Shown piece after piece: positions 20,582 through 32,355 of a stretch of 64,000 nt of DNA (its first letter is position 1; every line of letters begins with the position of its first letter). Under the pieces are notes generated by a model. That model was not told where the DNA came from, searched no databases, and saw only the letters and a program-made list of their open reading frames with translations. Source of the stretch: Stenogyne calaminthoides (Eukaryota; Streptophyta; Magnoliopsida; Lamiales; Lamiaceae); the NCBI GenBank assembly GCA_037126765.1, contig JBBCBC010000022.1, positions 3,534,001-3,598,000 on the forward strand. The letters are read 5' to 3'. The translations under genes and the position numbers were made by a program.

Positions 20582-23500
20582 ATGGCAGGTTTCTCTGGAC
20601 ACTGGGCATTTGCTTTTGGACTTCTTGGTACATTCTTACATAGTTTTTGGTTATCTTTTGTGTTATAGAGTAGTTTTATTCATTGTGCGAAAATAAAGAA
20701 TTACCTGCTAAATATTCCAATGCCTGCATAGCTTTTTAACAAAAATTATTTGGTCCTGAAATAGTGATCATGATTGCCTACGATTTGTCTTTAAATTAAT
20801 AAAATTTTTAGACAAACAACTAGCAAATAATTCTCTATAGACAATTTACATTTCTGTAGACAGTTATATTTGTAGTTTAGAAATGACCTACAAACAAATT
20901 TACTTATGAATTACGTTCGTAGGCAAATTATTTGTAGGTAATTTTATAAAAATGGTTATATAATTAAAAAAATTTGTAGGTAATTCTTACTATTTAAGGA
21001 TTAAATTATTTTAATTAAGAATGTCATGTTGAAATTTTTTGTAGGAAATTCTTTTATTGTGTATATTGTTGCACATAAATCAGTCTCGCTTGAGAGTTGA
21101 GACGATCAAACCCGTTAGTCATCCGTCATATTCATTATTAAATTAATATATGTAACTTAATAATGAGATCTTCATGCATAGTTTTTTTTTCATATTTTAT
21201 GCTATTTGAAAATAAATTCAATATATTTTTTTTTTTGATAAAAAAAATTGTGTGCATATATATTGATTAGTTTAATTTCATATAGTATCTTTCATGGAAA
21301 ATAATTAGCAATCATTTATTTCAATCACAAAAGTAACGTGTCGTGCCATGCATGCATGCTTGAGTGCCCTTTTTAGAAGATAGTGCTCTGCTGTAACCAT
21401 TATATTAATGAGTTAATTAATGAGTAGATTTTATGCGAATCAGACTTCACACTGAGCTCTATCGCAATATTTATAAAGACTATTACTGTTATATTTAAGA
21501 TAAAGTATAGTGTGAATAAATTTTACGGTGAAACTGATTAAAAAGTGTGACTTATATTACTAAAACGTGTGATTTTTTATTGTAAAGTGTATGACGTTTT
21601 ACTATAAGGAGTATTACTCATAAAAGTGAAGGGTGTGACTTATATTATAGTAAAGAGTGTCGTAGTGATAACTGAAGTGTGTGACTTATATTACTAAAGG
21701 GTGTGACTTATATTACTAAAGTGTATGTCTGTAAAAAAAAACTAGTTTCACGATGAACAAGTTTTACAGCATACCAACTCTATATTTAATTATGTATTAA
21801 AACTATTTAAATAATATTTTATTTTATCTTTAATTTACAATAATATTTATGAATAACAATAATAATGTGATACATAACAATAATATTTAAAGAAATATAG
21901 TTCACCATGAACTTGGATATACACGAATTTTTGCCTATATCACTGCATATGTGTTTTCTTTTATCAGCCTATTTTATTTGTACACTAGCAAATTAAATTT
22001 ATTTTACGAAAAGTATTCTATTTTTCTAATAAATTAACTCTTTGAATATTTAAACCTTCATCATGCATGTATACATATATGTTACTATCCTAATGTTTTG
22101 TTTAAATATTTTGCAGGTAATATTATCTCGTTCATGGTGTTCCTCGCTCCAATGTAAATAATATTATTTCATCTTTAACTTACTAACTAATATAAATCAA
22201 AAAAACAATTCACACACCATATATATTAATTTTAATAGTCGGAATTAATTTATATGAAATAATTGCAGACCAACTTTCTATCGAATCTACAAGAAAAAAT
22301 CAAGCGAAGGCTATCAATCAATTCCATATGTGGTTGCTCTTTTCAGTGCCGTTCTGTGGATATATTATGCATTTCTCAAGTCCAACGCAACTCTTCTCAT
22401 CACTATAAATTCCGTCGGCATTTTCATCCAGACTTTTTACATTTTCTTCCATTTTTTCTACGCATCAAGGAAGGCCAAGGTACATAATTACAAATAAAAA
22501 ATTTCTCTATTTTTTTTAAATGAATTTTTTTTATAATGGAATTGATTTTTTTTTTTAAATTGCAGGTTCAATCAGTGAAGTTACTGCTTGTATTTATAGT
22601 TTGTGGAATGGGAATTGTGGGCGTCAATCAAGCCTTTGTGAAACCCTCTGAACGTGTGATTATTGTTGGATGGATTTGTCTAGTTTTTTCTCTATGTGTG
22701 TTCGTTGCCCCTTTATGCATTTTGGTAAGTATATTGATCATAATAATAAAATATAAAATATGTTTTATCTCAATTTTATTCGGAATTATGCTTCTTTTTT
22801 GGGTTTGAAATTATTAGTTGCATGTGATCAATTAATTCCTTTAACTAAAGTTCTCCTTTTTTTTTTGTTTTGTGTTGCAGAGACAAGTCGTACGAACAAA
22901 AAGTGTTGAACACATGCCGTTTCTTCTTTCACTGTTCCTTACAATTAGTGCTGTTATGTGGTTTTTCTATGGCCTATTTCTCAAAGATTTTAACATCGCT
23001 GTAAGTGCATCCAATCATGCATACATAGTAACTACCTTTTCTCCATATCACCCAAATTTAATTATGAAAAAATGGTAATATTAACCGTCCAAAAATGCCA
23101 TTGATATACTTCAATAATATAAACTAATTGAGCTTGTCTCATGTAAAACAGTTTTACTATCAAACAAATATTTTTTAATTAAACTAATATTGCTAAGAAA
23201 TTGAAACATAATACAAAGTAAGAGTGGTTTATATAAGACATTGCCAAACTTAGAGTTGGTCTTATATAAAATTGTTTTACCGAGCGACTGATTCTCAACT
23301 ACAACATTACATCAAAACAACTAATACTTTTAATTTAACCAACTAATGCCATTTATTGAAACATCTAATGCTATTTAATGAAACCAACTAATACTATCAA
23401 ACCAAACCCTTTTAGTAAATTCATCTTTCATATGATCATGAATCCTCTTTATATACTCAACTTTTGATCTAATCAGCTTGTCTTTGTAGATCCCAAACGT

Positions 23501-23750
23501 ACTAGGGTTCATCTTCGGCGTGCTTCAAATGATACTCTACGCAATGTACCGAAGCGAAGACAAGATCATGGAGAAGAAGCTTCCGGAAACCCAACCGCAG
23601 ATCATCGTTCTTGATCACGAGCAAAAGAATCCAGAACTATTGAATGAGCAGATCATTGAAATTGTCAAAATAAGTGCACTTCTAAACGCAGATAAAATTC
23701 ATGAAGAAAATATCCACCACTGCAGTTTGGCTGTGGGATGTCAAGCTTGA
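20582..23750 (+). CDS. SWEET sucrose-exporter-type transporter, clade III (SWEET-B), six exons
   Basis: Exons with GT-AG borders: 20582-20627, 22117-22153, 22269-22479, 22566-22724, 22881-23000, 23490-23750; 277 aa. Landmarks: exon 1 MAGFSGHWAFAFGLLG, exon 2 NIISFMVFLAP, exon 3 PTFYRIYKKKSSEGYQSIPY followed by VVALFSAVLWIYYAFLKSN and TLLITINSVG, exon 5 RQVVRTKSVEHMPF and TISAVMWFFYGLFLKDF, exon 6 IPNVLGFIFGVLQMILYAMY, then an acidic, amphipathic tail. The Val, Ser, Val, Ser selectivity set typical of clade III and the paired pore Trp and Asn residues are all present. The expected role is plasma-membrane sucrose efflux (phloem loading, nectar or seed filling). Exons 2, 3 and 5 are exactly as long as in SWEET-A (37, 211 and 120 nt) with the same phases. 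Intron 1 (1489 bp) is enlarged by one MITE nested in another. Which of SWEET9-15 it matches cannot be settled by eye. Confidence 0.96.
21428..21945. mobile_element. MITE family C interrupted by MITE family D, in SWEET-B intron 1
   Basis: The outer parts (about 21428-21495 and 21776-21945) are the two ends of a family C element, with GAGTTC-like ends and AATAACAATAATAATGTGAT. Between them lies a family D copy (about 21496-21775) with inverted ends GTGAATAAATTTTACGGTGA and TTTCACGATGAACAAGTTTT and internal GGGTGTGACTTATATTACTA repeats. The nested order shows that D inserted after C. Confidence 0.6.
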
Positions 23751-23935
23751 TGTGATCATAATTCATCAAGTTGCATGCATCTCATCCCATGTATCTTGCC
23801 AACTTAATTACATATGGTTATGTACTTTAAGATTTAATTACCCTTTTTCGTTGCTTTAATTAATTAATCTGATTATCTGATGTAAGTGGGAGACTTATCC
23901 CATATTTTCTTTTTCTGCATGCTAATTTGAAATTA

Positions 23936-23941
23936 AATAAA
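23936..23941 (+). promoter_or_regulatory. Probable poly(A) signal of SWEET-B
   Basis: AATAAA stands 186 bp after the stop codon, in an AT-rich tail that follows TGTAAGTGGG. Position and hexamer fit a plant near-upstream element. No transcript evidence. Confidence 0.4.
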
Positions 23942-24055
23942 ATGACGACATCGTTTCTAATACATGCATATATATATATATATGTATTCATGTATGTGTG
24001 GGGTTCTTGTAGGAAAATTAATTAGAATATATATACCAGAAACTTTGATCAAATA

Positions 24056-24300
24056 ATGAGTAACACTTATATGAACCAGTTTCACACATGAACTCTATCA
24101 CTGTTATGTGTAAAAATTATTCCTGTTATACACAAAAACTTTTACTGTTTAAAAATATAAAACATTTTCTAAACAGTGATTGTTTTGTTCATAACAGTGA
24201 TAGTTTTTATACATAATGGTGAGAGTTTTTGTATGTAACAGTGATACCTAAATAACCGAGTTCATAGCATGAATCAGGTCTATACAAGTTTTTGTCTTAA
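24056..24300. mobile_element. MITE family C, copy 6
   Basis: Left end ATGAACCAGTTTCACACATG, then CTATCACTGTTATGTG, the core GTTTAAAAATATAAAACATT, TTCTAAACAGTGA, and the right end GAGTTCATAGCATGAATCAG. Just downstream of SWEET-B. Confidence 0.55.
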
Positions 24301-24381
24301 TCAAGGGTTCATTATTTAATATTATAAAAATAACACTCATAATATATTTTTAATCATAAATTCTGAAAATAAATTACACTG

Positions 24382-24428
<47 letters not shown>

Positions 24429-25399
24429 GGCCTACAATTATTATAAATATATAATTTTAATTTTATATATTTAATAATTGTAAATTCTGTCAAATCAAAA
24501 TTATATTTATATTTTAACAAAAAGTAGGCATTATTTTTTTAGTTGATAGGAATGCAGGCCACTAATTTTTTTTTTTTGGCAATATGTGTTGTAGGACATT
24601 CTACGGGCTCAAATTTGCGAAGTTAATATTTTATGGGCCTAAATTTGTAGTATTCTTTTTTCTTTTTACAATTTTATATTTGCGTGAAAAAATTTATGTT
24701 CAGCATTTGCCAGAATGTTATGGTCCTTAAATCCCCTGATTTACTATAATGCCCTTGAAAATAATTATTAGTTCCCCCTTATATCATTATTTTTCTAAGA
24801 GTAGGCACCCATTAAATACTACTTTACAATTTATTTGAATATGAATTAGAGTACTCAATGATTAAATATTGTGACGGGTGATGCTACTGCATGTTTCTTT
24901 GTATAACGGGTGGGGACGTGGGGTATCCCTCAGTACTCTTTTTTAATTAGTGAAAGGTATACATATGCTGTTCAAAAAATCATTAAATTTTGTGAAAAGT
25001 ATGCATGCAGTACGATTTCTTTTCCTTCTCCTTTTGATAATAACTAGGCCTAATATTCAATCTTTTTAATTTGTGATCGTGGTATTAATGTTCTACACTT
25101 TTTTCATTATGAAACATTGTGAACGTCATACTACATAGTTTGACAACTCCAACATTATGAACGAATTCTTTTTGTAATCCATAATTAAGATGTCGGTCGG
25201 AGAGAAATAGCCATAGAAAATGAGATTTTTTTTCCCATAATTAATCTATTGTTTATTTTCTGTTAAAAAAAAATAATCAACTTATCTCATAATTTATTTA
25301 CTGTTCAATTTTTTCGTTTAAAAAAATTTAATTGATCAATTTTAATCCCATAATTAAATTGATTGTACATTTTTGGTCCAATTTTTGTTGAAAACTTGC
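24301..25399. other. Intergenic with a (TA)n microsatellite
   Basis: A (TA)n run of about 20 units lies at 24387-24426. The rest is AT-rich with no gene seen. Confidence 0.35.
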
Positions 25400-26476
25400 G
25401 AACAACGTCGTTTCTTGAAAAGTTGTGATTGGGGGGATTGTGAGGAGGTCGGTTGGGGTGGGTGGGGGGTGGTGGCAAGGTCGTGTGAAATACACTCTTG
25501 GAGATCGGGGGGAGTGGTTTTAGGGAAGATTTGAGAGGGAGTTAGGGGATCTCATTTTGGGAGGATGTGCGTATGGGTGGGGTTTCTTTGAAGTCAAAAC
25601 TTTCGACACTTTTTCATCTTAGTCTTGACAAGGATGGAAAAGTGGGGAATGTGGGAAGTTGGGAGGAGGAGGTGTGGTGTTGGCGTTGGAGATGGAGGAG
25701 GAACCTATTTGATCGAGAAATTGAACCCTTTAATGCTCTTATTTCTTTGATTAACAGGTTTTTACCTAAGCTTGAAGTTTGCGATTCATGGAGATGGACA
25801 GTTTCACCTAATAGATACTACAATACGAAGGACACCTACAATTCAATCCTGGCTGTCCGAGAATCTCCCCACATCGATGAGGCAAAAGAACGCGGCTTCA
25901 AGTTCTTGCAGAATAGTGTCACACCCTTGAAAGTGATCGCCCATTCGTGAAGGCTGCTCTCCAATCGGTTACCGACAAAAACAAACCTTCGAAGAAGAAA
26001 TGCATTGCACGCGAACCAGAATTTGACTTGTGCACAAATCCAGGAAGCATCGAATGCCCCGTCGCTCATGAAGTGTGGATGCAAAGCTTTCTTTGGCTCG
26101 GTGTATCTACGATATTACATTCTAATCCTTTCTTCAACCTTATCGCTCATGGCAACCTCCTCAAAGGAAAGAAAGGTAAACAATTATCAACAACAAATTG
26201 GCGTCGTGGTTTGGCTCATTTGAAAACATAGTAATGCTGTCATTTTCGAGGGAGATGATTTTCTAGTAGATCAAGTAGTGGAGGAACTCAAAAATTGACT
26301 TTGGAGTTGATGTTGTATTAAGTATTTAGATTGCTATTGTTTTTCTTTTAATGATTGGTTTGCGAATTCTAGATTATTTTTAGGTTGAATGTAGTATTCC
26401 CTACTTGTTTGTACTTGGGTACCCCTCGTACCCGCTTTCATTTCGTTTATAAAATCGTTTTTACCGATAAAAAAAG
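25400..26476 (+). mobile_element. 5'-truncated LINE, different subfamily
   Basis: Plus-strand 3' part of an L1-type ORF2. It shows WEEEVWCWRWRWRRNLFDRE at about 25662-25720 and DSWRWTVSPNRYYNTKDTYN in one frame, then shifted frames encoding an HSWRLLSNRLPTKTNLRRRN zf-RVT segment. The 3' UTR (GGTACCCCTCGTACCCG) ends in GATAAAAAAAGG near 26468-26478, as plant LINEs do. Frameshifts break the ORF. The 5' limit is uncertain. Confidence 0.7.
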
Positions 26477-26587
26477 GTACATTAATTATATGTAATCGTT
26501 TTTTAAATTAGTTTTTTTTTTAAATTTTTTATTTCAAATTAATTAATTACTTTAAGTTGTTCTTGCATATCTAACGTTGTTATTGTT

Positions 26588-27090
26588 CGAGTTTGAATCA
26601 CAAATGATCCCATAACTTTGGCCTCAAATAGATTTAGTCTCATAAGTTTTTTTGTCGCCAATTTAGTCTCAATAACTTTGACAATATCCAATTTCAGTCC
26701 CAAATCGGCCGAAACAAGATCATTTTGCCTTTTTTATTTTGGGCTTTCCGGCAGATGTTGTGACTTGACTATTACATATACTGTCATGTGTATTTTAAGT
26801 GTGTTTGACTAATTTTTGTTGTCAATTTTGTTTTAATTTTAAGTTAAAATTTTAATTATATATGCCTGAAATTCCAGATATTAACTAAAAAAAAAATATA
26901 CGTGGCAGTCCAGTCACAACATCCGCCAGAAAGCCCCAAATAAAAACGGTAAAACGACGTTCCGATTGATTTGAGACTAAAATTGGACATTCTCAAAGTT
27001 ATTGGGACTAAATCAAAGACAAAAAAATTTATGAGACTAAATCTATTTGAGGCCAAAGTTATGAGACCATTTGTGATTAAATTTTTGAAG
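26588..27090. mobile_element. Fold-back MITE family A, two-armed copy
   Basis: The left arm starts GTTTGAATCACAAATGATCC and contains CTCAAATAGATTTAGTCTCA. The right arm is its inverted partner and ends GAGACCATTTGTGATTAAA. Each arm is about 200 bp and includes the CAGATGTTGTGACTTGAC or GTCACAACATCCGCC words. No coding potential; the ORFs across it are chance. Confidence 0.65.
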
Positions 27091-27660
27091 AATATCACCT
27101 CCAAAAGATTATTCTGAACAGACCGATACAATTTAATGGTTCTTTCCTGATGTGTTATTAGTATTACACGTCGTCTTCTTTTTAATAATTTTTTATGAGC
27201 TTTTAATTCCACGTGGGATATACACCTATGCAATGACTCAACTCTTAGTTGTATACTCATCAAACGAGACGACGTGGGTTTGGACTCGAATAGAGACCAA
27301 ACTACCGGAAGCCACATTTGCATCAAAATTTAAAATTGCGACTTGTGTCAAGATTTTTGCTGCAATTCAGAAATGATGTGGCAGAAAAAGTTAGCTATGA
27401 AGATTTAATTGATGATTTTGCTTCACAAAACACTAAAAGAGTTGCACTTTTGAAGTGATTTTTTAATTTTTTATAATATTTTATTAAAAAATAACTTCAA
27501 TATCTTATTTAGGATGTTTTTTTAAAATATTATTATTATTGCTTCTATAAAAACTAAATTATTTCATATTCATATTTTTACTTGGACCTTCACTTAAGGA
27601 CTCATTTGAGAGTTCGCACCAGGCCACCAAATTCTCCCAGACGGCCCTGCTGCAATTAAG

Positions 27661-27716
<56 letters not shown>

Positions 27717-28302
27717 CTTCCCAATCCCACCCCAATTCTTTGTTCACACATATTTTTTTTCATGTTTTAACGAGCGAATTATTTATTATTAATTGAAATA
27801 TTATGAAGGTGTGTCCCAATAATTGAATCATTTTTACTTTCTTCCAAAAATATTTGCTGCTGGAGCATATAAAAGAAATCACATTAATTGTTGTGGGGAT
27901 TGTTGTGATAAAATCACCAAATTAATTAATAATCCTTGATCTTCCCACTTTTTAAGGTCAACAGCAAAGATTCGATTATATAAAGAATGTCCATTTTCTT
28001 AAAAAAAGTTGAGTTTTGAAAGAGTGACTTCAGCAGATAAATCTTGTCGCCGTTGTCCATATCCCATGTTTAGATATAAATGACTATAAAGCTCCAAATG
28101 ACTAAGAGGACGTTCATTCTATGAATGGTTTTCAAGAAATTATTTCAAATAGCTTCACTTCATCTCTTGGGAATTTCAGTTTCACTAAATTTATTAGTCG
28201 GGTACAGTTTGAGACAGATTTAATTTCCAAACTTAAAAAATAGGATTGACATTAACTCCGTGCGACTATTTATACCCATATACTAATTCTTTAGTACATA
28301 AA
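27091..28302. other. Intergenic with a long (TA)n tract
   Basis: A (TA)n run of about 25 units lies at 27662-27712. No gene or repeat family recognised elsewhere in this stretch. Confidence 0.35.
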
Positions 28303-28629
28303 TAATATAATCAAATTAATTTCATTCCTCTCTACAAGTTCGAACTATTAAAAATTCTTTCATGATATATATAAGAGCCAAAAAGCTCACATCGACGGCC
28401 TTATTCAATTCCTGATGAAAGCAACTTCTCCCATATTAAATCGCACTGTATACTCCTGCTGAAAACAATTTCACTAATATTAAATTATCAACTTGATGGA
28501 TCTCCTTCCAATAATGAGATAAGGGAATTCAGCTCACCCGTGCGAAAGAACGTCAGAGAAATAATATAAAAGAATTATTTCAACACTTCTCTACAAGTTT
28601 AGACTTTTAAATGAGATGAAATTATTTCA
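28303..28629 (+). mobile_element. TRIM retroelement, degraded copy
   Basis: A left LTR remnant (TCTCTACAAGTTCGAACTAT, ending TTCTTTCA) is followed by a mutated primer site (TGATATATATAAGAGCC). The internal segment shares GAAAGCAACTTCTCCCATAT and CTTCCAATAATGAG with the TRIM at 31.9 kb. The right LTR is AACACTTCTCTACAAGTTTA type. Non-coding. Confidence 0.55.
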
Positions 28630-30040
28630 ATAACTATTTCACAGTTGTATTTGAAGGTATAAATAATTAACTTAACAAATATTATACGTATAAATATACA
28701 AAAAGTGTGTAAGTTTCAGGAAAGCGTCCCACATCGGGTTACGCTGCAAGACTAATCTTAGGCAAAGAGATTAATTAATGCAACATTTTAAACCATGATT
28801 ATAAGGTGGAGTTAGGGTTGATACGCTTGGGTCAATATGTGTGTAAAAGTGCACATAGTTATTCCAATATATAAATAATCCATTTATTTATGCATTAAGG
28901 TATACCGTGAACTCATATAATATTGTAGAAACATGCAACTTATTATATTGAAAAATGCAATTTATTTATACTGAATCGTGCAACTATTTTTACACCTGAA
29001 TGCATGAGACCCACCCTTTATATATATATATATTTGCTTGGGAAAGGAGGGACATGGGGATACCCTTTTTGGGGGAAGGAGACGTTTAAATTTACCAAAG
29101 TTGACAATTCTTGCTACGTACGTAAATAGTTTATACTATTAATTGTGATAATCTTGATGACATGCATGCATGCATGTATACATGCATTTGTTTTAATGTA
29201 TCATTGAATTGTGAAAGTTGTCTTTTTGTCAATCATATAGACGTATAGGATATATATACGCGTCAATCATATCGTTAAATTTTTTTAGTGCAGTGATGTC
29301 ATCTAATCTCCTATAAATTAAAAGTGTTGATTACGTCAACCTTTTACTTTGTCTTGGGCTTTTCTTAAGTTGTCTTTTCTTGTAATTGGTTCGGAAAAAT
29401 TGATGCTCCGGAATCATAAAATAATAATAAACTACTCAGTTTAATTAGTGATTCTTAGTGGTTGTTTGCAAAAAGTTATGGTTTGTAAAAGTGATTAAAA
29501 TTAATAATTATAAAAAAGTAATTAATAGTAAAAGTTGATAGTGTTTGTAAAAATATTAAAGAAAAAAGTTGATAGTGTAATTTGCAAAAAAAGTCAAAAG
29601 TTTTTAAAAAAGACTAATAAGCTACTAAAATCACTCTCTTTAAAATTTATAACTTATAACTTATGAGAGTTTATTTAAGCTACTAAAAGAAAAATAGAAC
29701 ACTCAAAATCACTTTTGAACATAATTCTAGGTAACTATAATCACATATAAGTTTTTGAAAACACGCCTTTAATACATATCGCGAGACTCAGTAAAATATT
29801 GAAAGAACACCATATTCTTTTAAAATTTAAAGAAAATGTGTAAATTCTTAATATGGAATGATTAAATTTTTTTTGCCCCATATTAAAAAAATAATAATTT
29901 TATACTTTTATGACACATTTATCTTTACTAAAAAATGTCGTGCGAGGTGGCACATGAGTCGACCTAGTGGGAGGGATGTGAATTAATTTAGTAAGAGTAA
30001 ATATGTCGTAAAATGATAATTTATTTTTTATGAAGAGCTA
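28630..30040. other. Intergenic with a partial family B MITE
   Basis: Near 28905-29000, a fragment with AAACATGCAACTTATTATAT and GAATCGTGCAACTATTTTTA belongs to MITE family B. An isolated GTCCCACATCGG (about 28728) matches the plant snRNA upstream element, but no TATA box or snRNA follows. No gene. Confidence 0.35.
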
Positions 30041-30266
30041 GTCTCCTGTGCACCAAATGCACCGTGCACTCCATAATGTATTTTTAAAAATATATAATGT
30101 ATTGCACTGAAATATGTAACTTTTTTAACTGGAGCGTGCAACTATTGTCCCATATATCCCATATTAATAGTTGCACGCTTCACTGTAGAAAAGTTGCATG
30201 TTTGCAACAAATTGTAAATTTCTAAAATACACTATAGAGTGTGCGGTGCATTTGGTGCATACAAGA
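30041..30266. mobile_element. MITE family B, copy 3
   Basis: Inverted ends are GTGCACCAAATGCACCGTGC and GTGCGGTGCATTTGGTGCAT. Central arms GCGTGCAACTATTG and AATAGTTGCACGC pair. Confidence 0.65.
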
Positions 30267-31115
30267 TTTATCTTTTTACAAATATTGGGCAAATTAAATT
30301 ACTATATATATATTTTTAAAAGCTCAGAACAACTTAATTCATTAACACTTAGGATCAAATACAAAGACAAAGGGCTATCTAGAAGGTCATTCACAATAGT
30401 TAGAGCTCGACCCAATAATGAGGGTTTATGAAAAAACTAGCTATTCTAATAAAACGATTTGCCAAATCATTGACATTCTTATAAATAAGACCAATTTCGT
30501 AATCATTATGTTGTTGTAATATAGTTGTGTGTGTCATTTCAGATGGAAATACACATGTCCTGATCCTCTCCATATTAACACTACGTGACTCTAATTCTCT
30601 TTTCCTTTTCCGTGCTTTAATAAGAATATAATGGTAATTTTCACCAAAATTCCCACCTTTAAAACTACAAGTTGTGGCACTTGCAAGTCCACTTTTCTCA
30701 CTGTGCAGCCAACGCTTCTCATTAACCACCAAAAGTATCCACTTCATAAGCCAAATGAAAGAAAAAAAAAAAATAAATGCTCTCAATGCAGGAGAAAAAT
30801 ACATACCTCTCAACTTAGGAGAGAATAAAATGTTCTCAACTTAGGGGATATATAAACATTATCACTGCTAATCCTCAAAGATGGCGAACGAAACAGACAC
30901 AAAACACACAAAATGTGAACAAAACCCGCGATAAAACCTACAAAAATAAATAAAAATTGCAAACAAGAAATATAAAAAGCACCTTTATAAATTAGTTAAT
31001 TGAGATAAATCGATCGACTTAAGGAGGATAAATTTTGTTACGTGCGACTAAATTGTTTCAAAAAATGGTCATGAACTAAATTAAAAAATGTACAAAGTTA
31101 TAAAATCATTTAAAA

Positions 31116-31147
<32 letters not shown>

Positions 31148-31729
31148 GGTTTTTATTAAATCCATTTCATATATACATGGATAAAAAATGAGAGAAATCG
31201 TGAACAAAAATTTTATACAAGTATTACTCACATGTTTTTATTTAAGAACAAAAAACAAAAAAAATACACACGCGTTTTTTTGTGGGAGTTGAGCATAGCA
31301 CCCTAATCTGTTGATTACAATATTTATCGTGTTATCTTCTCAAGATGAGGCCGAAGTTCATTGGAACATGCAACACATCTTTTGATTGCTTTCTTTCTTT
31401 CTTTCTTTCTTTCACTTTTCTTTATCCTTTTTTCATTTTTTGGGGGTGGGTGGGGTGGAGGGAAACAGAGACGTGAGTGTTCGAATAAGATCACAAATAT
31501 ATAAGAAATTTGAAATCAAGATGTAGACAATCACATTAATGTTACAATCGACTCTTGACCGGTTCATTCTTAGCCTCACTTTTTTGTAAGAGGGAATGTA
31601 CATCTAATAATTGAAATAAACCGAAGATGTAAACTATAGACAATGATTGAGTTTTATTAGTATATTGATTAATGATGATTGAGTTTTTTTTTTTAAATTG
31701 ACGGATACATACATGACAAACTCATTTTG
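30267..31729. other. Intergenic, no gene found
   Basis: Contains a short (TA)n at about 31123-31146 and a CTTT run near 31388-31412. Some ORFs of 60-137 codons are present but resemble no family, and the base composition is that of the surroundings. Confidence 0.3.
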
Positions 31730-31915
31730 AATTCAGTTTTGGTCCTCACCATTTTTTCATTCATGCAGTTTTGATCCTTTCATTATGAAATCCGTTAAGT
31801 TCAACTGTAGTTTAATTTTCAAAATTTGTTATATGAGATTAAAACTACATGTGACTTTAATGAAAAATGTAACGATGAGACCAAAACTGCATGAAAAATG
31901 ATTTTGGAACCAAAA
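31730..31915. mobile_element. Fold-back MITE with TTTGGTCC arms
   Basis: Left CAGTTTTGGTCCTCACCATT and TCATGCAGTTTTGATCC pair with right GAGACCAAAACTGCATGAAA and TTGGAACCAAAATGG. About 185 bp. The next element inserted just beside it. Confidence 0.5.
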
Positions 31916-31933
31916 TGGCCTGGTGGGTGTTGG

Positions 31934-32232
31934 TGTTAGGGAAATTAAATAAACAAATTAATTTTACACATCTCTACAAGTTCAAACTTTTAGATGAGAT
32001 GAAATTTTTTCATGGTATCAGTGCCTTCAGGCTCATGCCCGCGTCATGTGATCAATTCCCGCTGAAAGCAACTTTATCCATATTAAATTGTCCACTCGAT
32101 GAGTCTCCTCCCAATGATGAAGTATGAGAATTCAATCCACAAGTGAATGAGAGTGATAGCTAGAGAAATTAAATGAATTAATTACACACATTTATACAAG
32201 TTCTAACTTTTAAATGAAACGAAATTCTTTAA
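31934..32232 (+). mobile_element. Intact TRIM retroelement, 299 bp
   Basis: 5' LTR 31934-32012 (79 bp, TGTTAGGGAAATTAAATAAA to TTTTTTCA), primer site TGGTATCAGTGCC at 32013, an internal region of about 140 bp, purine tract AAGTGAATGAGAG, and 3' LTR 32154-32232 (79 bp). Perfect 5-bp target duplication GTTGG at 31929-31933 and 32233-32237. No coding sequence. Moved in trans by an autonomous LTR element that I cannot identify. Confidence 0.85.
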
Positions 32233-32355
32233 GTTGGGACCAAAATCGTGAGGTACCTCGTGTGGGATCAAAAATAAATTTTACTCTATGTTTTAGCATA
32301 CATTTGTTATTTTACCCTTTTAATTCATACTAGCTAGTTAAGTATACTTTCAAAC

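Noticed and set aside
28720..28860. GTCCCACATCGG as a possible snRNA gene promoter
   Set aside because: No TATA box at the right spacing and no U1-U6 or U3 sequence follows.
30400..30813. 137-codon minus-strand ORF
   Set aside because: The composition is like the flanks, there is no recognisable motif, and no exon structure or promoter is visible. Could not be supported as a gene.
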